From positions 1 to 44,092 of the forward strand of contig CAMEWP010000003.1 in NCBI GenBank assembly GCA_945946605.1: a stretch of DNA of 44,092 nucleotides, given 5' to 3'. Every line of letters starts with the position of its first letter. Position 1 is the stretch's first letter. Shown piece by piece: positions 8,833 through 16,946 of the stretch. The notes under the pieces were generated by a model. The model was not told the origin of the DNA and searched no databases. It worked only from the letters and a program-made list of their open reading frames with translations. Both the position numbers and the translations under genes were made by a program. Origin of the DNA: an uncultured Pseudobutyrivibrio sp. (GTDB lineage Bacteria > Bacillota > Clostridia > Lachnospirales > Lachnospiraceae).

Positions 8833-10800
8833 ATGAGTAACAAAGGAAAATATTATATTACCACAGCAATAGCATACACATCGGGCAAGCCCCATATCGG
8901 AAATACTTACGAGATCATTCTGGCGGACAGTATTGCAAGATATAAGAGACAGGAAGGATATGATGTATTTTTCCAGACAGGAACAGATGAGCATGGCCAG
9001 AAGATCGAACTGAAGGCCAAGGAAGCAGGGGTTACTCCTAAAGAGTATGTGGATAAGACTTCCGGGGAAGTAAAACGGATCTGGGATCTGATGAATACTT
9101 CCTATGATAAGTTTATCCGTACCACAGATGAATCCCACGAGAAACAGGTAAAGAAGATCTTCAAGAAACTCTATGATCAGGGGGATATCTATAAGAGTTC
9201 CTATGAGGGATTGTACTGTACTCCCTGTGAGTCCTTCTGGACAGAGTCCCAGCTGGTGGACGGCAAGTGCCCGGACTGTGGACGGGAAGTGCAGCCGGCA
9301 AAGGAAGAGGCATATTTCTTTAAGATGAGCAAGTATGCGGATCGTCTGATCGAGCATATCAATACCCATCCGGAGTTTATCCAGCCGGAGTCCCGTAAGA
9401 ATGAGATGATGAACAATTTCCTGCTGCCGGGTCTGCAGGATCTGTGCGTATCCCGTACATCTTTTACCTGGGGTATTCCGGTGGATTTTGATCCCAAGCA
9501 TGTGGTTTACGTATGGCTGGATGCTCTCACCAACTATATCACCGGTATCGGATACGATTGTGACGGCGAATCCTCCGAGCTCTTCAACAAGAACTGGCCG
9601 GCGGATCTGCATCTCATCGGTAAGGATATTATCCGTTTCCATACCATTTACTGGCCGATCTTTTTGATGGCACTGGACCTTCCCCTGCCCAAGCAGGTGT
9701 TTGGTCATCCCTGGCTGATCCAGAGCGATGGCAAGATGAGCAAGTCCAAGGGCAATGTGCTTTATGCTGACGAGCTGGTAGATTTCTTTGGTGTGGATGC
9801 AGTGCGTTATTTCGTGCTTCATGAGATGCCTTTTGAGAATGACGGCGTCATTTCCTGGGAGCTGATGGTAGAACGGATGAATTCCGATCTGGCCAATACA
9901 CTGGGGAATCTGGTAAACCGTACCATTTCCATGAGCAATAAATACTTTGACGGAGTGGTTTGCGACAAGGGAGTGGCTGAGGAAGTAGACGAGGATCTGA
10001 AGCGGGTTGCTGTTACCACGGTAGATCGTGTGGCAGCAAAAATGAAAGACCTTCGTGTGGCAGACGCTATAACAGAGATCTTTACACTCTTTAAACGCTG
10101 CAATAAATACATCGATGAAACTATGCCCTGGGCACTGGCAAAGGACGAGACAAAGCAGGATCGTCTGGCTACTGTGCTGTATAATCTGGTAGAGGGAATC
10201 AGCATCGGTGCTACTCTGCTGAAGAGTTATATGCCGGAAACATCCCAGCGGATTTTAGACCAGCTGAATGCCAAGGAAATTCCTTTTGATGAGTTAAATA
10301 CCTTTGGCCATTATGTCAGCGGCACAAAGGTGACAGATAAACCTGAGATCCTTTTTGCAAGACTGAATCTGGATGAGGTGATGGCGAAAGTGGCAGAGCT
10401 GCATCCCCCTGTTGCAGAGGAGACGGAAGAAGAGGCAGCAGAGGATGAAAACGTCATTGATATCGAACCCAAGGATGAGATTGAATTTGATGATTTCATG
10501 AAGATGCAGTTCCAGGTAGGAGAGATCATTGCCTGCGAGGAAGTGCCAAAGTCCAAGAAACTTCTCTGTTCCCAGGTGAAGATCGGAAGCCAGGTGAAAC
10601 AGATCGTTTCCGGTATCAGAAAACAGTACAGCGCACAGGAAATGGTGGGTAAGAAAGTAATGGTACTGGTAAATCTGAAACCTGCAAAACTTGCCGGCGT
10701 TTTGTCGGAAGGTATGCTGCTTTGCGCTGAGGATGCGGAGGGCAATCTGGCATTGCTGACTCCGGAGAAAGATATGCCGGCGGGAGCAGAAATTTGCTAA
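8833..10800 (+). CDS. metG: Methionyl-tRNA synthetase with C-terminal tRNA-binding domain
   Basis: This class I synthetase charges initiator and elongator tRNA-Met. The product is 655 aa. The HIGH-type motif is PHIGNTYE near residue 20, and KMSKSKGN lies at about 301-308. A knuckle region with CTPCESFW and CPDCGRE binds zinc. The C-terminal 110 residues (DFMKMQFQVGEIIACEEVPKSKKLL) form the EMAP/Trbp111-like domain that aids dimerisation and tRNA binding. ATG 8833 is preferred over the track start 8809 because it has AAAGGA just upstream and is the family N-terminus (SNKGKYYITTAIAYTSG). It belongs to an operon with the zinc-ribbon gene and tatD. Confidence 0.98.
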   Translation: MSNKGKYYITTAIAYTSGKPHIGNTYEIILADSIARYKRQEGYDVFFQTGTDEHGQKIELKAKEAGVTPKEYVDKTSGEVKRIWDLMNTSYDKFIRTTDESHEKQVKKIFKKLYDQGDIYKSSYEGLYCTPCESFWTESQLVDGKCPDCGREVQPAKEEAYFFKMSKYADRLIEHINTHPEFIQPESRKNEMMNNFLLPGLQDLCVSRTSFTWGIPVDFDPKHVVYVWLDALTNYITGIGYDCDGESSELFNKNWPADLHLIGKDIIRFHTIYWPIFLMALDLPLPKQVFGHPWLIQSDGKMSKSKGNVLYADELVDFFGVDAVRYFVLHEMPFENDGVISWELMVERMNSDLANTLGNLVNRTISMSNKYFDGVVCDKGVAEEVDEDLKRVAVTTVDRVAAKMKDLRVADAITEIFTLFKRCNKYIDETMPWALAKDETKQDRLATVLYNLVEGISIGATLLKSYMPETSQRILDQLNAKEIPFDELNTFGHYVSGTKVTDKPEILFARLNLDEVMAKVAELHPPVAEETEEEAAEDENVIDIEPKDEIEFDDFMKMQFQVGEIIACEEVPKSKKLLCSQVKIGSQVKQIVSGIRKQYSAQEMVGKKVMVLVNLKPAKLAGVLSEGMLLCAEDAEGNLALLTPEKDMPAGAEIC

Positions 10801-10816
10801 GAGAGAAGGAGCAGCC

Positions 10817-11599
10817 ATGATTTTTGAAAGTCATGCTCATTATGAAGATAAGAAGTTCGATGCAGACCGTGTCGAACTTCTTTCCAATATGAGGGAACAT
10901 GGGATCGGTACCATTGTAAATGTGGGATCGGATCTGGAAACATCGGAAAAGACACTGGAACTGGCGGCGGAGTACAAGGATGTGTATGCAGCCATCGGCG
11001 TTCATCCCAGCGAAATCGCATGCCTGGATGAGACGGGGATAGAGTGGCTGAGAGAACGTGTATCTGATCCTAAGGTGGTGGCCATAGGAGAGATCGGCCT
11101 GGATTATTACTGGGATAAAGACCAGGAAGTGCAAAAAATGCAGCAGTACTGGTTTCGCCGGCAGTTAGAGCTGGCAGCGGAGCAAAATCTGCCGGTTATC
11201 ATCCATTCCCGGGATGCGGCGGAGGATACCATGAAAATTCTGCAGGAATTTGCAAAAAAACATCCTGCCATAGAGTCCCCCGGCGTAATACATTGTTATT
11301 CCTACTCTCCGGAAATGGCACTGGAGTTTATAAAAATGGGTTACTATATCGGTGTAGGCGGTGTGGTGACGTTTAAAAATGCCAGAAAGCTGAAAGAGAC
11401 GGTGGCTGCCGTGCCGATGGATCGGATCCTGACAGAAACAGACTGCCCATACATGGCACCGGAACCTTACCGGGGAAGCAGAAACAGTTCACAGTATCTT
11501 CCCTATGTGGTGGAAAAGATTGCCGAGATCAAGGGAATGGCATCGGAAGAGGTGGAACGGATTACGGAGGCAAATGCCAAAAGAATGTATCGTATGTGA
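10817..11599 (+). CDS. TatD-family metal-dependent deoxyribonuclease
   Basis: The product is a 260-aa TIM-barrel hydrolase. The metal-binding HxH motif is in ESHAHYED (residues 4-6), and the family signatures GEIGLDYYWD, PVIIHSRDA, HCYS and TETDCPYMAPEPYRG are all present. TatD proteins are 3'-5' exonucleases acting in DNA repair and turnover. In Firmicutes this gene (yabD) regularly sits between metG and ksgA, as here, although a BlaR1/BlaI set has been inserted in between. ATG 10817 has AAGGAG upstream. The stop overlaps the extended reading frame of the next gene. Confidence 0.95.
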   Translation: MIFESHAHYEDKKFDADRVELLSNMREHGIGTIVNVGSDLETSEKTLELAAEYKDVYAAIGVHPSEIACLDETGIEWLRERVSDPKVVAIGEIGLDYYWDKDQEVQKMQQYWFRRQLELAAEQNLPVIIHSRDAAEDTMKILQEFAKKHPAIESPGVIHCYSYSPEMALEFIKMGYYIGVGGVVTFKNARKLKETVAAVPMDRILTETDCPYMAPEPYRGSRNSSQYLPYVVEKIAEIKGMASEEVERITEANAKRMYRM

Positions 11600-11619
11600 C
11601 AGGAAGGGAGACAGGACTA

Positions 11620-12606
11620 GTGACGGTATTGAGAAACGCATTCGAGATAATGCTTTTGTCATCGCTGACCGGCAGTGTGGCATTTCTTATCTGGTGGATA
11701 TGGAAAAAACAGATGATAAAACAGGAGAAATATCGCCAGATCTATCCCTTACTTCTGGTGGTGCTCACATCCTTTGGCATACCGTATGCTTCGCTGGCAC
11801 TGTACGTGGAACGGAAACTGATGCAGCCGGGATATGAGCAAAAGTCGGCGGCAGGCGCCGGTGAGAGCTGGTCCGGACTTGGAGATCTGTGCGTGGCTAT
11901 CTGGCTGATAGGTGTGATCCTGGTACTGATCCGTTTTGCCGGGGAATATTTCAGGCTGCAAAAAGCGGTAAGAGAAACAGCCTTTCCGGCAAAGGAACAG
12001 ACCAAACAGAAACTGGCGGATATCTGCAGAAAAATGCAGATTCCCTGTGATATGAAGATCTGTCACTGCAGTGTTTCCCAGTCGCCTTTTGTGATGGGAT
12101 TTTTTCAGAAATGTATCGTTTTGCCCTTGCGGGAGTATTCCAGACAGGAGCTGCAGATCATCCTGTATCATGAGGTAACCCATATGCATCAGCATATTCT
12201 GTCCTGGAAATATCTGGCACATTTTATGCGGGCGGTGCACTGGTTTAATCCCATTCTGGGCCGGCTGGCAAAAGAACTGGATATCTGGTCGGAGGTAGCC
12301 TGTGACATCTATGTCTGTGACTGGAAAGAGGGTGGTTTTTCCCTGAAAGATTATTACCAGCTGACTGTAGATGAGGTGGAACACCATTGCAGCGGTCAGA
12401 AGTGCATGCAGCAGGAGTGGCTGGTGCATCACAGTAAAAATGGTGATCTGAGAAATCGTATGGAAATATTAGGGCGATATGACAGAAAAAAAGAACTGTG
12501 CAGAGCCGGCGCCATGGCGCTGACCATGGTATTTCTGGTTGCCTGCGTTATCACAGCCCAGGCATTCGGGGTGGGAATACACCACATAACCGCATTTATA
12601 TGGTAA
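11620..12606 (+). CDS. BlaR1-like M56 membrane metallopeptidase
   Basis: The product is 328 aa with N-terminal transmembrane helices (LLSSLTGSVAFLIWWIW, then two more), a cytosolic zinc peptidase domain with HEVTH at 184-188 and a downstream SEVACD glutamate, and a final transmembrane helix (ALTMVFLVACVITAQAF). In BlaR1/MecR1 such peptidases sense a ligand and cause loss of the BlaI repressor. This protein ends at that last helix and lacks the extracellular penicillin-binding sensor domain, so it is unlikely to sense beta-lactams like classical BlaR1. The GTG at 11620 (GGGAG upstream) is the likely start; the track start 11596 overlaps the tatD stop. Two BlaI-like genes follow. Confidence 0.85.
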   Translation: MTVLRNAFEIMLLSSLTGSVAFLIWWIWKKQMIKQEKYRQIYPLLLVVLTSFGIPYASLALYVERKLMQPGYEQKSAAGAGESWSGLGDLCVAIWLIGVILVLIRFAGEYFRLQKAVRETAFPAKEQTKQKLADICRKMQIPCDMKICHCSVSQSPFVMGFFQKCIVLPLREYSRQELQIILYHEVTHMHQHILSWKYLAHFMRAVHWFNPILGRLAKELDIWSEVACDIYVCDWKEGGFSLKDYYQLTVDEVEHHCSGQKCMQQEWLVHHSKNGDLRNRMEILGRYDRKKELCRAGAMALTMVFLVACVITAQAFGVGIHHITAFIW

Positions 12607-12704
12607 AAAATAAATAATAACTATTTACGAATAGAATTTTTTATTGTAAAATATTTATAAGTATAAGTTAAAGTAATATTATTCTACGCAAAGGAGGGAT
12701 AGAA
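12607..12704 (+). promoter_or_regulatory. AT-rich control region before the BlaI-like pair
   Basis: This 98-base stretch is strongly AT-rich. TTTAC (12624-12628) and GTAAA (12646-12650) form an inverted pair, reminiscent of BlaI/MecI operator half-sites (TACA/TGTA), but no full consensus operator is seen. Several possible -10 boxes exist and none was chosen. A strong AGGAGG (12692-12697) serves the next gene. Confidence 0.35.
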
Positions 12705-13088
12705 GTGTACGAAGATCTTACGGCATCGGAACAGTTGGTAATGAAGTGTATCTGGAACAATTCAGATGTAGAAATGTCACTTTCAGAAATCACAAAATAT
12801 ACCAACGAGAATTTTGGTAAGGCATGGGCGCCGCAGACAGTATCTACATTCCTGGCTCATATTGTGCGGAAGGGATATATTAAGATGAAACGGGAAGGCC
12901 GCAGGGTTTCCTATGAAATTCTTATCCCGGAATCAGAATATCTGACACAGGTAACACGGGAATTCGTAAAATTCTGGAACAATGGATCTGTTGCAGAATT
13001 TATGGATGTGTATTATGGCCATGAACCAATGACCAAAGATGAAGCGAAAGCCATCAAAAAGCGCGTCAGCGCTCTTCAGGGGGAATAA
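12705..13088 (+). CDS. BlaI/MecI-family transcriptional repressor, copy 1
   Basis: The product is 127 aa, the usual family length. The N-terminal winged helix covers about residues 1-75 (TASEQLVMKCIWN, SLSEITKYTNENFGKAWAPQTVSTFLAHIVRKGYIKMKREGRRVSYEI) and a C-terminal dimerisation helix region follows. Translation starts at GTG 12705 with AGGAGG upstream. A close paralogue lies 25 bases downstream. The upstream M56 peptidase is the natural partner that would relieve repression. Target genes are unknown; autoregulation is likely by analogy. No beta-lactamase is nearby. Confidence 0.9.
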   Translation: MYEDLTASEQLVMKCIWNNSDVEMSLSEITKYTNENFGKAWAPQTVSTFLAHIVRKGYIKMKREGRRVSYEILIPESEYLTQVTREFVKFWNNGSVAEFMDVYYGHEPMTKDEAKAIKKRVSALQGE

Positions 13089-13113
13089 AGAGTTAAATAA
13101 GGAGAAAACAAAA

Positions 13114-13494
13114 ATGTATGAGAAACTTACGGCAGCTGAGAAGCTGGTGATGAAGACGATTTGGGATCATGAGGAGCAGGAGATGTCCCTCTCAGAGATT
13201 ACCAGATATGTCAACGAGGAGTATGGAAAGGGTTGGGCACCCCAGACGGTATCTACCTTCCTGGCCCATTTAGTGCGGAAAGAGTATGTTAAGATGAAGC
13301 GCGAGGGCCGCAGAATTTCTTATGAGATCCTGATTCCCATCAGCAGTTATAAGGCGCAGGAGTCCCGCAAGTATGTGAATTTCTGGAACAAGGGATCCAT
13401 CACAGATTTTCTTTCTGCATTTTATCGTGAAAAAGCAGTTACACCGGATGAATTAAAAGATCTGAAGGACTGTATCGCAGCATTGGATAAGTAG
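13114..13494 (+). CDS. BlaI/MecI-family transcriptional repressor, copy 2
   Basis: The product is 126 aa and very similar along its whole length to the preceding gene: both share APQTVSTFLAH and VKMKREGRR or IKMKREGRR blocks and end with a related C-terminal domain. ATG 13114 has AAGGAGA upstream; the longer track ORF (13039) overlaps copy 1 and has no ribosome binding site. The pair looks like a tandem duplication whose C-terminal halves have diverged more than the DNA-binding wings, so heterodimers and shared operators are plausible. It is followed by a terminator. Confidence 0.9.
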   Translation: MYEKLTAAEKLVMKTIWDHEEQEMSLSEITRYVNEEYGKGWAPQTVSTFLAHLVRKEYVKMKREGRRISYEILIPISSYKAQESRKYVNFWNKGSITDFLSAFYREKAVTPDELKDLKDCIAALDK

Positions 13495-13504
13495 GAAGTA
13501 TGAC

Positions 13505-13538
13505 ACCGGTATTGTTTTGACAGTACCGGTCGTTTTTT
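13505..13538 (+). terminator. Rho-independent terminator between the BlaI pair and ksgA
   Basis: ACCGGTA (13505-13511) pairs with TACCGGT (13524-13530), followed by CGTTTTTT. The T run ends only 10 bases before the ksgA start, so the hairpin also lies over the ksgA ribosome binding region. Confidence 0.8.
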
Positions 13539-13548
13539 GGAGTTTATT

Positions 13549-14415
13549 ATGGCAAATTTAGGAAATCCGGCTTACACCATGGCCGTATTGGAAAAACATG
13601 GTTTTCATTTTCAGAAAAAATATGGGCAGAATTTTTTGATAGACACACATATTCTTGATAAGATCATTTCTGCGGCAGAGATCGGGCCGGAGGATTTTGT
13701 CTTAGAGATCGGGCCCGGTATTGGAACCATGACCCAGTATCTCTGTGAACAGGCAAGAGAAGTGGTGGCAGTGGAGATCGACAATAACCTGATCCCTGTG
13801 CTTGAAGATACTTTGTCGGCATATGACAATGTGACGGTACTGAACCAGGATATCCTGAAGGTGGACATTGCGGCTCTGGCAAGGGAGAAAAACGGTGGGA
13901 AGCCTATCAAGGTAGTGGCAAATCTTCCCTATTATATTACAACCCCTATTATTATGGGATTGTTTGAGAGCCATGTTCCTTTGGAATCCATTACCATCAT
14001 GGTGCAGAAAGAAGTGGCTGACCGTATGCAGGAAGGACCGGGATCAAAGGATTACGGTGCCCTTTCCCTGGCAGTGCAGTATTATGCCCGGCCGGAAGTA
14101 GTTGCAGTGGTTCCGCCTAACTGTTTTATCCCAAGACCCAAGGTGGCCAGCTCTGTCATCCGGCTGACCTGTCATGAGAAGCCGCCGGTGGAGACAAAGA
14201 ATGAGGCTTTTCTGTTTGCAGTGATCCGGGCATCTTTTAATCAAAGAAGAAAGACTCTGGTGAACGGGCTGAACAATGCGCCTCAGGTCCCTGTGAGCAA
14301 GGAGCAGATCACAGAGTGTATCCGTCAGATGGGATTTGATGAAAATATCCGGGGTGAGAAACTGACACTGGAGGAGTTTGCAAAACTCAGCAATCTGCTT
14401 TGGGATTGCAGATAA
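13549..14415 (+). CDS. rsmA: 16S rRNA (adenine(1518)-N6/adenine(1519)-N6)-dimethyltransferase
   Basis: Also called KsgA. It dimethylates two adenines in the 3' loop of 16S rRNA during small-subunit assembly, using S-adenosylmethionine. The product is 288 aa, normal length. The SAM-binding motif is LEIGPGIGTMTQYL (about residue 49), and the catalytic NLPYYITTPI is at about 125. QNFLID near the N-terminus and FNQRRKTL in the C-terminal domain are also diagnostic. ATG 13549 with GGAG upstream is preferred over the track TTG at 13537. It lies in its usual neighbourhood (metG, tatD), displaced by the BlaR1/BlaI genes. No promoter was recognised between the terminator at 13505 and the gene. Confidence 0.97.
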   Translation: MANLGNPAYTMAVLEKHGFHFQKKYGQNFLIDTHILDKIISAAEIGPEDFVLEIGPGIGTMTQYLCEQAREVVAVEIDNNLIPVLEDTLSAYDNVTVLNQDILKVDIAALAREKNGGKPIKVVANLPYYITTPIIMGLFESHVPLESITIMVQKEVADRMQEGPGSKDYGALSLAVQYYARPEVVAVVPPNCFIPRPKVASSVIRLTCHEKPPVETKNEAFLFAVIRASFNQRRKTLVNGLNNAPQVPVSKEQITECIRQMGFDENIRGEKLTLEEFAKLSNLLWDCR

Positions 14416-14435
14416 AAAAGGAATAAAATTTCCCG

Positions 14436-14467
14436 TAGGGCATAGGAATAAGAGAGAGGATGCCCTA
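14436..14467 (+). promoter_or_regulatory. Hairpin enclosing the spoIID ribosome binding site
   Basis: TAGGGCAT (14436-14443) and ATGCCCTA (14460-14467) are perfect inverted copies. The loop holds AGAGAGAGG, the only ribosome binding site, and the 3' arm reaches the first base of the spoIID start codon. Confidence 0.45.
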
Positions 14468-15318
14468 TGAAAAGATGGAAAATTCATTTGACCGCAGGGG
14501 TATTGTGCATGGCACTGCCCCTGTTTTTTACATTATATTTAAAAAATCAGGATTCCGGAAGCAGCTGGCAGTTTGCGGACGCCGGGGAGGAAAAACTTTT
14601 GTATCTTATGGCGGCGGAAATTCCGCCGGAATATGAAATGGAGACCCTGAAGATGCTAGCGGTAATGGAGCGGACAAGATGCCGGAGAGCAGAGCTTGAC
14701 CAGACAAAAGAGCCTGAGGCTCTGACATCTGAGGAACTGCGGAAGCGCTGGGGGAGCGGCAATTATCAGGCATATTATGAAAAATTTGCAGAGGCCATCA
14801 TATCCACGGCGGGGGAAGTGATCACATATCAGGGGAACTGTATTTATCCGGAATATCATTTCCTGTCGGCGGGCAGTACTAGAACCATGGAGGAAGTCTA
14901 TGGAAGAACGGAATTTCCCTATCTGAAATCCGTGGAGAGCAGGCAGGATCTGGAAGCAGATCCTTACCTTAGCGTCCGCTTTGTCAAAAAGACGGAGTTT
15001 CAGAAAAAATGTAAAGAGACATGGAATCTGCCGGGAGAACAGATTGCGGATATCCGCCTGGATGGTGCAGGATATGTTTGGGAAATGACTATTGACGGAA
15101 GAGGTGTCACGGGGGAGGAAGTGCAGAATCTGTTGGGATTGCCGTCCCCTTGTTTCTCCATAAAGGAATCGGGAAATTCTTACCGGATCGTGACAAAAGG
15201 TGTGGGCCATGGATTTGGTGTCAGTTTGTATGGAGCAAACGAAATGGCAAAAATGGGAGCCACCTATCGGAGTATTCTTTCGTATTACTATACCGGAATT
15301 CAGATTCAGACTGAATAA
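14467..15318 (+). CDS. spoIID: Stage II sporulation protein D (SpoIID-like lytic transglycosylase)
   Basis: SpoIID is a mother-cell membrane-anchored peptidoglycan hydrolase that, with SpoIIP and SpoIIM, thins septal wall during engulfment. The product is 283 aa, somewhat shorter than the roughly 340 aa of Bacillus SpoIID. It has an N-terminal membrane anchor (ILCMALPLFFTLYL type, about 8-26), the E-containing segment PPEYEMETLKMLAVMERT (family: P.E.p.EaLKAQAVAART, with the catalytic glutamate), and the C-terminal signature GVGHGFGVSLYGANEMAKMG ending in ILSYYYTGIQI. The SpoIIQ-like gene follows 47 bases later, an arrangement common in Clostridia. Mother-cell control by sigma-E is expected, but no clear sigma-E promoter was seen. 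Confidence 0.9.
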   Translation: MKRWKIHLTAGVLCMALPLFFTLYLKNQDSGSSWQFADAGEEKLLYLMAAEIPPEYEMETLKMLAVMERTRCRRAELDQTKEPEALTSEELRKRWGSGNYQAYYEKFAEAIISTAGEVITYQGNCIYPEYHFLSAGSTRTMEEVYGRTEFPYLKSVESRQDLEADPYLSVRFVKKTEFQKKCKETWNLPGEQIADIRLDGAGYVWEMTIDGRGVTGEEVQNLLGLPSPCFSIKESGNSYRIVTKGVGHGFGVSLYGANEMAKMGATYRSILSYYYTGIQIQTE

Positions 15319-15365
15319 AATACATATTTACGGCTATCCTATCTGTATAGACAGGAGGCAGGAAT

Positions 15366-16109
15366 ATGAAGAATACAGGATATCATCAAAAAAACAGAAG
15401 ACTGCAGTATCAGGTTGCCGGAACCATTCTGGTGGTGGCATGCCTTGGATTTGCCATGGTATATTTCTGGCAGCGGTATGAGACGAAACAAAGGGAAGGA
15501 CAGCAGGCCAGCCAGGAGACGGAAAAGGAAGATACCGTAAAGAGCGAAAGTGTCTCTGCGGTGGTAGAACCCAAACAGCAGGAAAATATTGCACAGGAGA
15601 CTGATCCCGAAGATGAGACGGTGGCTGTGACAGCAGAGCCACAGCCGGAGACGGCAGATGCCGCAGCGGTGCCGGAACTGCATTTTAACGGAGAGCTGGA
15701 CTGGCCTTTAGAGGGGGAAGTGCTGATTTCATACAGTATGGACAAGACGGTATATTTCCCCACTCTACAGCAGTATAAATACAACCCGGCCATGGTTATT
15801 GCAGGAGAGGTAAATGAAAAAGTTCTTTCCGCAGCGCCGGGGAAGGTAACCGCCATTGAGACCAGTTCCCAGACCGGATGTACGGTGACGGTGGATTTAG
15901 GAGACGGATATCAGGCCATTTATGGACAACTGAAGGAAGTGCCGCTGTCTACCGGCGATACCGTGGAACAGGGGACAACCATTGGATACATCAGTGAGCC
16001 CACCAAGTATTATTCTGTGGAGGGAAGCAATCTGTATTTCCAGTTAAAGAAGGATGGCGAAAGTAAAAACCCACTGGATTTCCTTGGAGAAGAATCCCGG
16101 GAAGAGTGA
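15366..16109 (+). CDS. SpoIIQ-like membrane protein with degenerate LytM (M23) domain
   Basis: The product is 247 aa: an N-terminal transmembrane anchor (about 18-35), a glutamate- and glutamine-rich linker (about 40-105), then an M23/LytM fold (about 110-240, WPLEGEVLISYSMDK, GKVTAIETSSQTGCTVTVDLGDGYQAIYGQL, GTTIGYISEP). Position next to spoIID and architecture match SpoIIQ, the forespore half of the channel that binds SpoIIIAH. The usual zinc ligands are missing: the HxGxD position reads YNPAMVIAG and the HxH position reads NLYFQL, so it should be a structural, not enzymatic, protein. AGGAGG precedes ATG 15366. Naming as SpoIIQ depends on context. Confidence 0.82.
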   Translation: MKNTGYHQKNRRLQYQVAGTILVVACLGFAMVYFWQRYETKQREGQQASQETEKEDTVKSESVSAVVEPKQQENIAQETDPEDETVAVTAEPQPETADAAAVPELHFNGELDWPLEGEVLISYSMDKTVYFPTLQQYKYNPAMVIAGEVNEKVLSAAPGKVTAIETSSQTGCTVTVDLGDGYQAIYGQLKEVPLSTGDTVEQGTTIGYISEPTKYYSVEGSNLYFQLKKDGESKNPLDFLGEESREE

Positions 16110-16203
16110 GAAAAAATGGCAAAGGCACTGCACAAAAGGGAAGAAATAGCGTACAATATAGAGTAATCCTTCTTCAAATGGGAGGATTGCTTTATATAGA
16201 TTC

Positions 16204-16231
16204 TTCAGTAACGCTTTGGGGCGTTACTGAA
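16204..16231. repeat. Perfect 11-bp hairpin in the spoIIQ to GIY-YIG gap
   Basis: TTCAGTAACGC (16204-16214) and GCGTTACTGAA (16221-16231) are perfect inverted copies with a 6-base loop. No T run follows, so it is not a standard terminator. A weaker stem (AATCCT/AGGATT near 16166-16187) lies just upstream and could end the spoIIQ-like transcript. Confidence 0.6.
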
Positions 16232-16265
16232 TACATAGACAAAGCAAACAGATGGTGTATCATTA

Positions 16266-16544
16266 ATGAAAGAAGAACAGCAGAAAAAATATTATACCTA
16301 CATTGCCCAGTGTAGTGATGGGACATACTATACCGGATATACCACGGATATCGAAAAGCGGATCGCCGTGCATAATGCCGGTACCGGAGCCAAATACACA
16401 AAGACCAGGAGGCCGGTGCATCTGGTATATCTGGAGGAAAGTGACAGCAAATCCCTGGCAATGCAGCGGGAGGCGGCCATTAAGAAACTGACCAGAAAAC
16501 AGAAAGAGGGACTGATCATGTCCCGGAAAACAGGTGAGAAATGA
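16266..16544 (+). CDS. GIY-YIG domain protein (UPF0213/YazA type)
   Basis: The product is 92 aa and consists of a single GIY-YIG nuclease domain: [20 protein letters not shown] carries the two YT-x-YTG type strands, followed by the conserved R (KRIAVHN), the H-N-G-x-G-A-K-Y-T motif and [20 protein letters not shown] with the metal-binding glutamate. Members of this small family are common in bacteria; suggested roles are in DNA repair and the function is not settled. The start at ATG 16266 lacks a clear ribosome binding site. The stop overlaps the next start (ATGA), so the two are translationally coupled. Confidence 0.9.
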   Translation: MKEEQQKKYYTYIAQCSDGTYYTGYTTDIEKRIAVHNAGTGAKYTKTRRPVHLVYLEESDSKSLAMQREAAIKKLTRKQKEGLIMSRKTGEK

Positions 16545-16912
16545 AACAAAAAATACTATTATTTCACATGAATATCATGAAAAGTACCCAGATCGCAGGG
16601 GTTTGCAAAAAACTGGGAATGGAAGCTGTGCCGGTACCGGCAAAAGATCTGGGACAGACCATGGGTGCGCTGGCGGGAATTTCCGGTTTTGAGAGAACAA
16701 AAGAAATCTATGGCGGACCGGAGCTTCCGGAGGAAATGCTTGTGATGTCCGGACTTTTGGAGGAGGATGTGGATCGCTTTCTTGCTGCCTGCAGACGGAG
16801 CGGGATTCCTTCTGTGGCAAGAAAGGCAATTCTGACACCTTATAATATCCGTTGGACGCCCGTGGAGTTATTTGAGGAACTGGATAAGGAACATCAGGCG
16901 ATGCAGCCTTGA
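16541..16912 (+). CDS. DUF3783-like protein
   Basis: The product is 123 aa, begins [10 protein letters not shown], and has no signal or membrane segment. The C-terminal half ([49 protein letters not shown]) resembles DUF3783, a short domain seen in Lachnospiraceae proteins; the assignment is from memory and unverified. The start overlaps the GIY-YIG stop by four bases and the beta-galactosidase gene follows after 34 bases. Function is unknown. Confidence 0.75.
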   Translation: MKQKILLFHMNIMKSTQIAGVCKKLGMEAVPVPAKDLGQTMGALAGISGFERTKEIYGGPELPEEMLVMSGLLEEDVDRFLAACRRSGIPSVARKAILTPYNIRWTPVELFEELDKEHQAMQP

Positions 16913-16946
16913 TGATCATGATATTTACAGACAAAGGAGGCGCAAT

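Noticed and set aside
8830-9822. Minus-strand ORF of 330 aa opposite metG
   Set aside because: Shadow frame; metG is certain on the other strand.
14416-14466. Sigma-E/K promoter CATAGGAATA before spoIID
   Set aside because: The -10 element has one base too many for CATANNNTA and the -35 match is weak.
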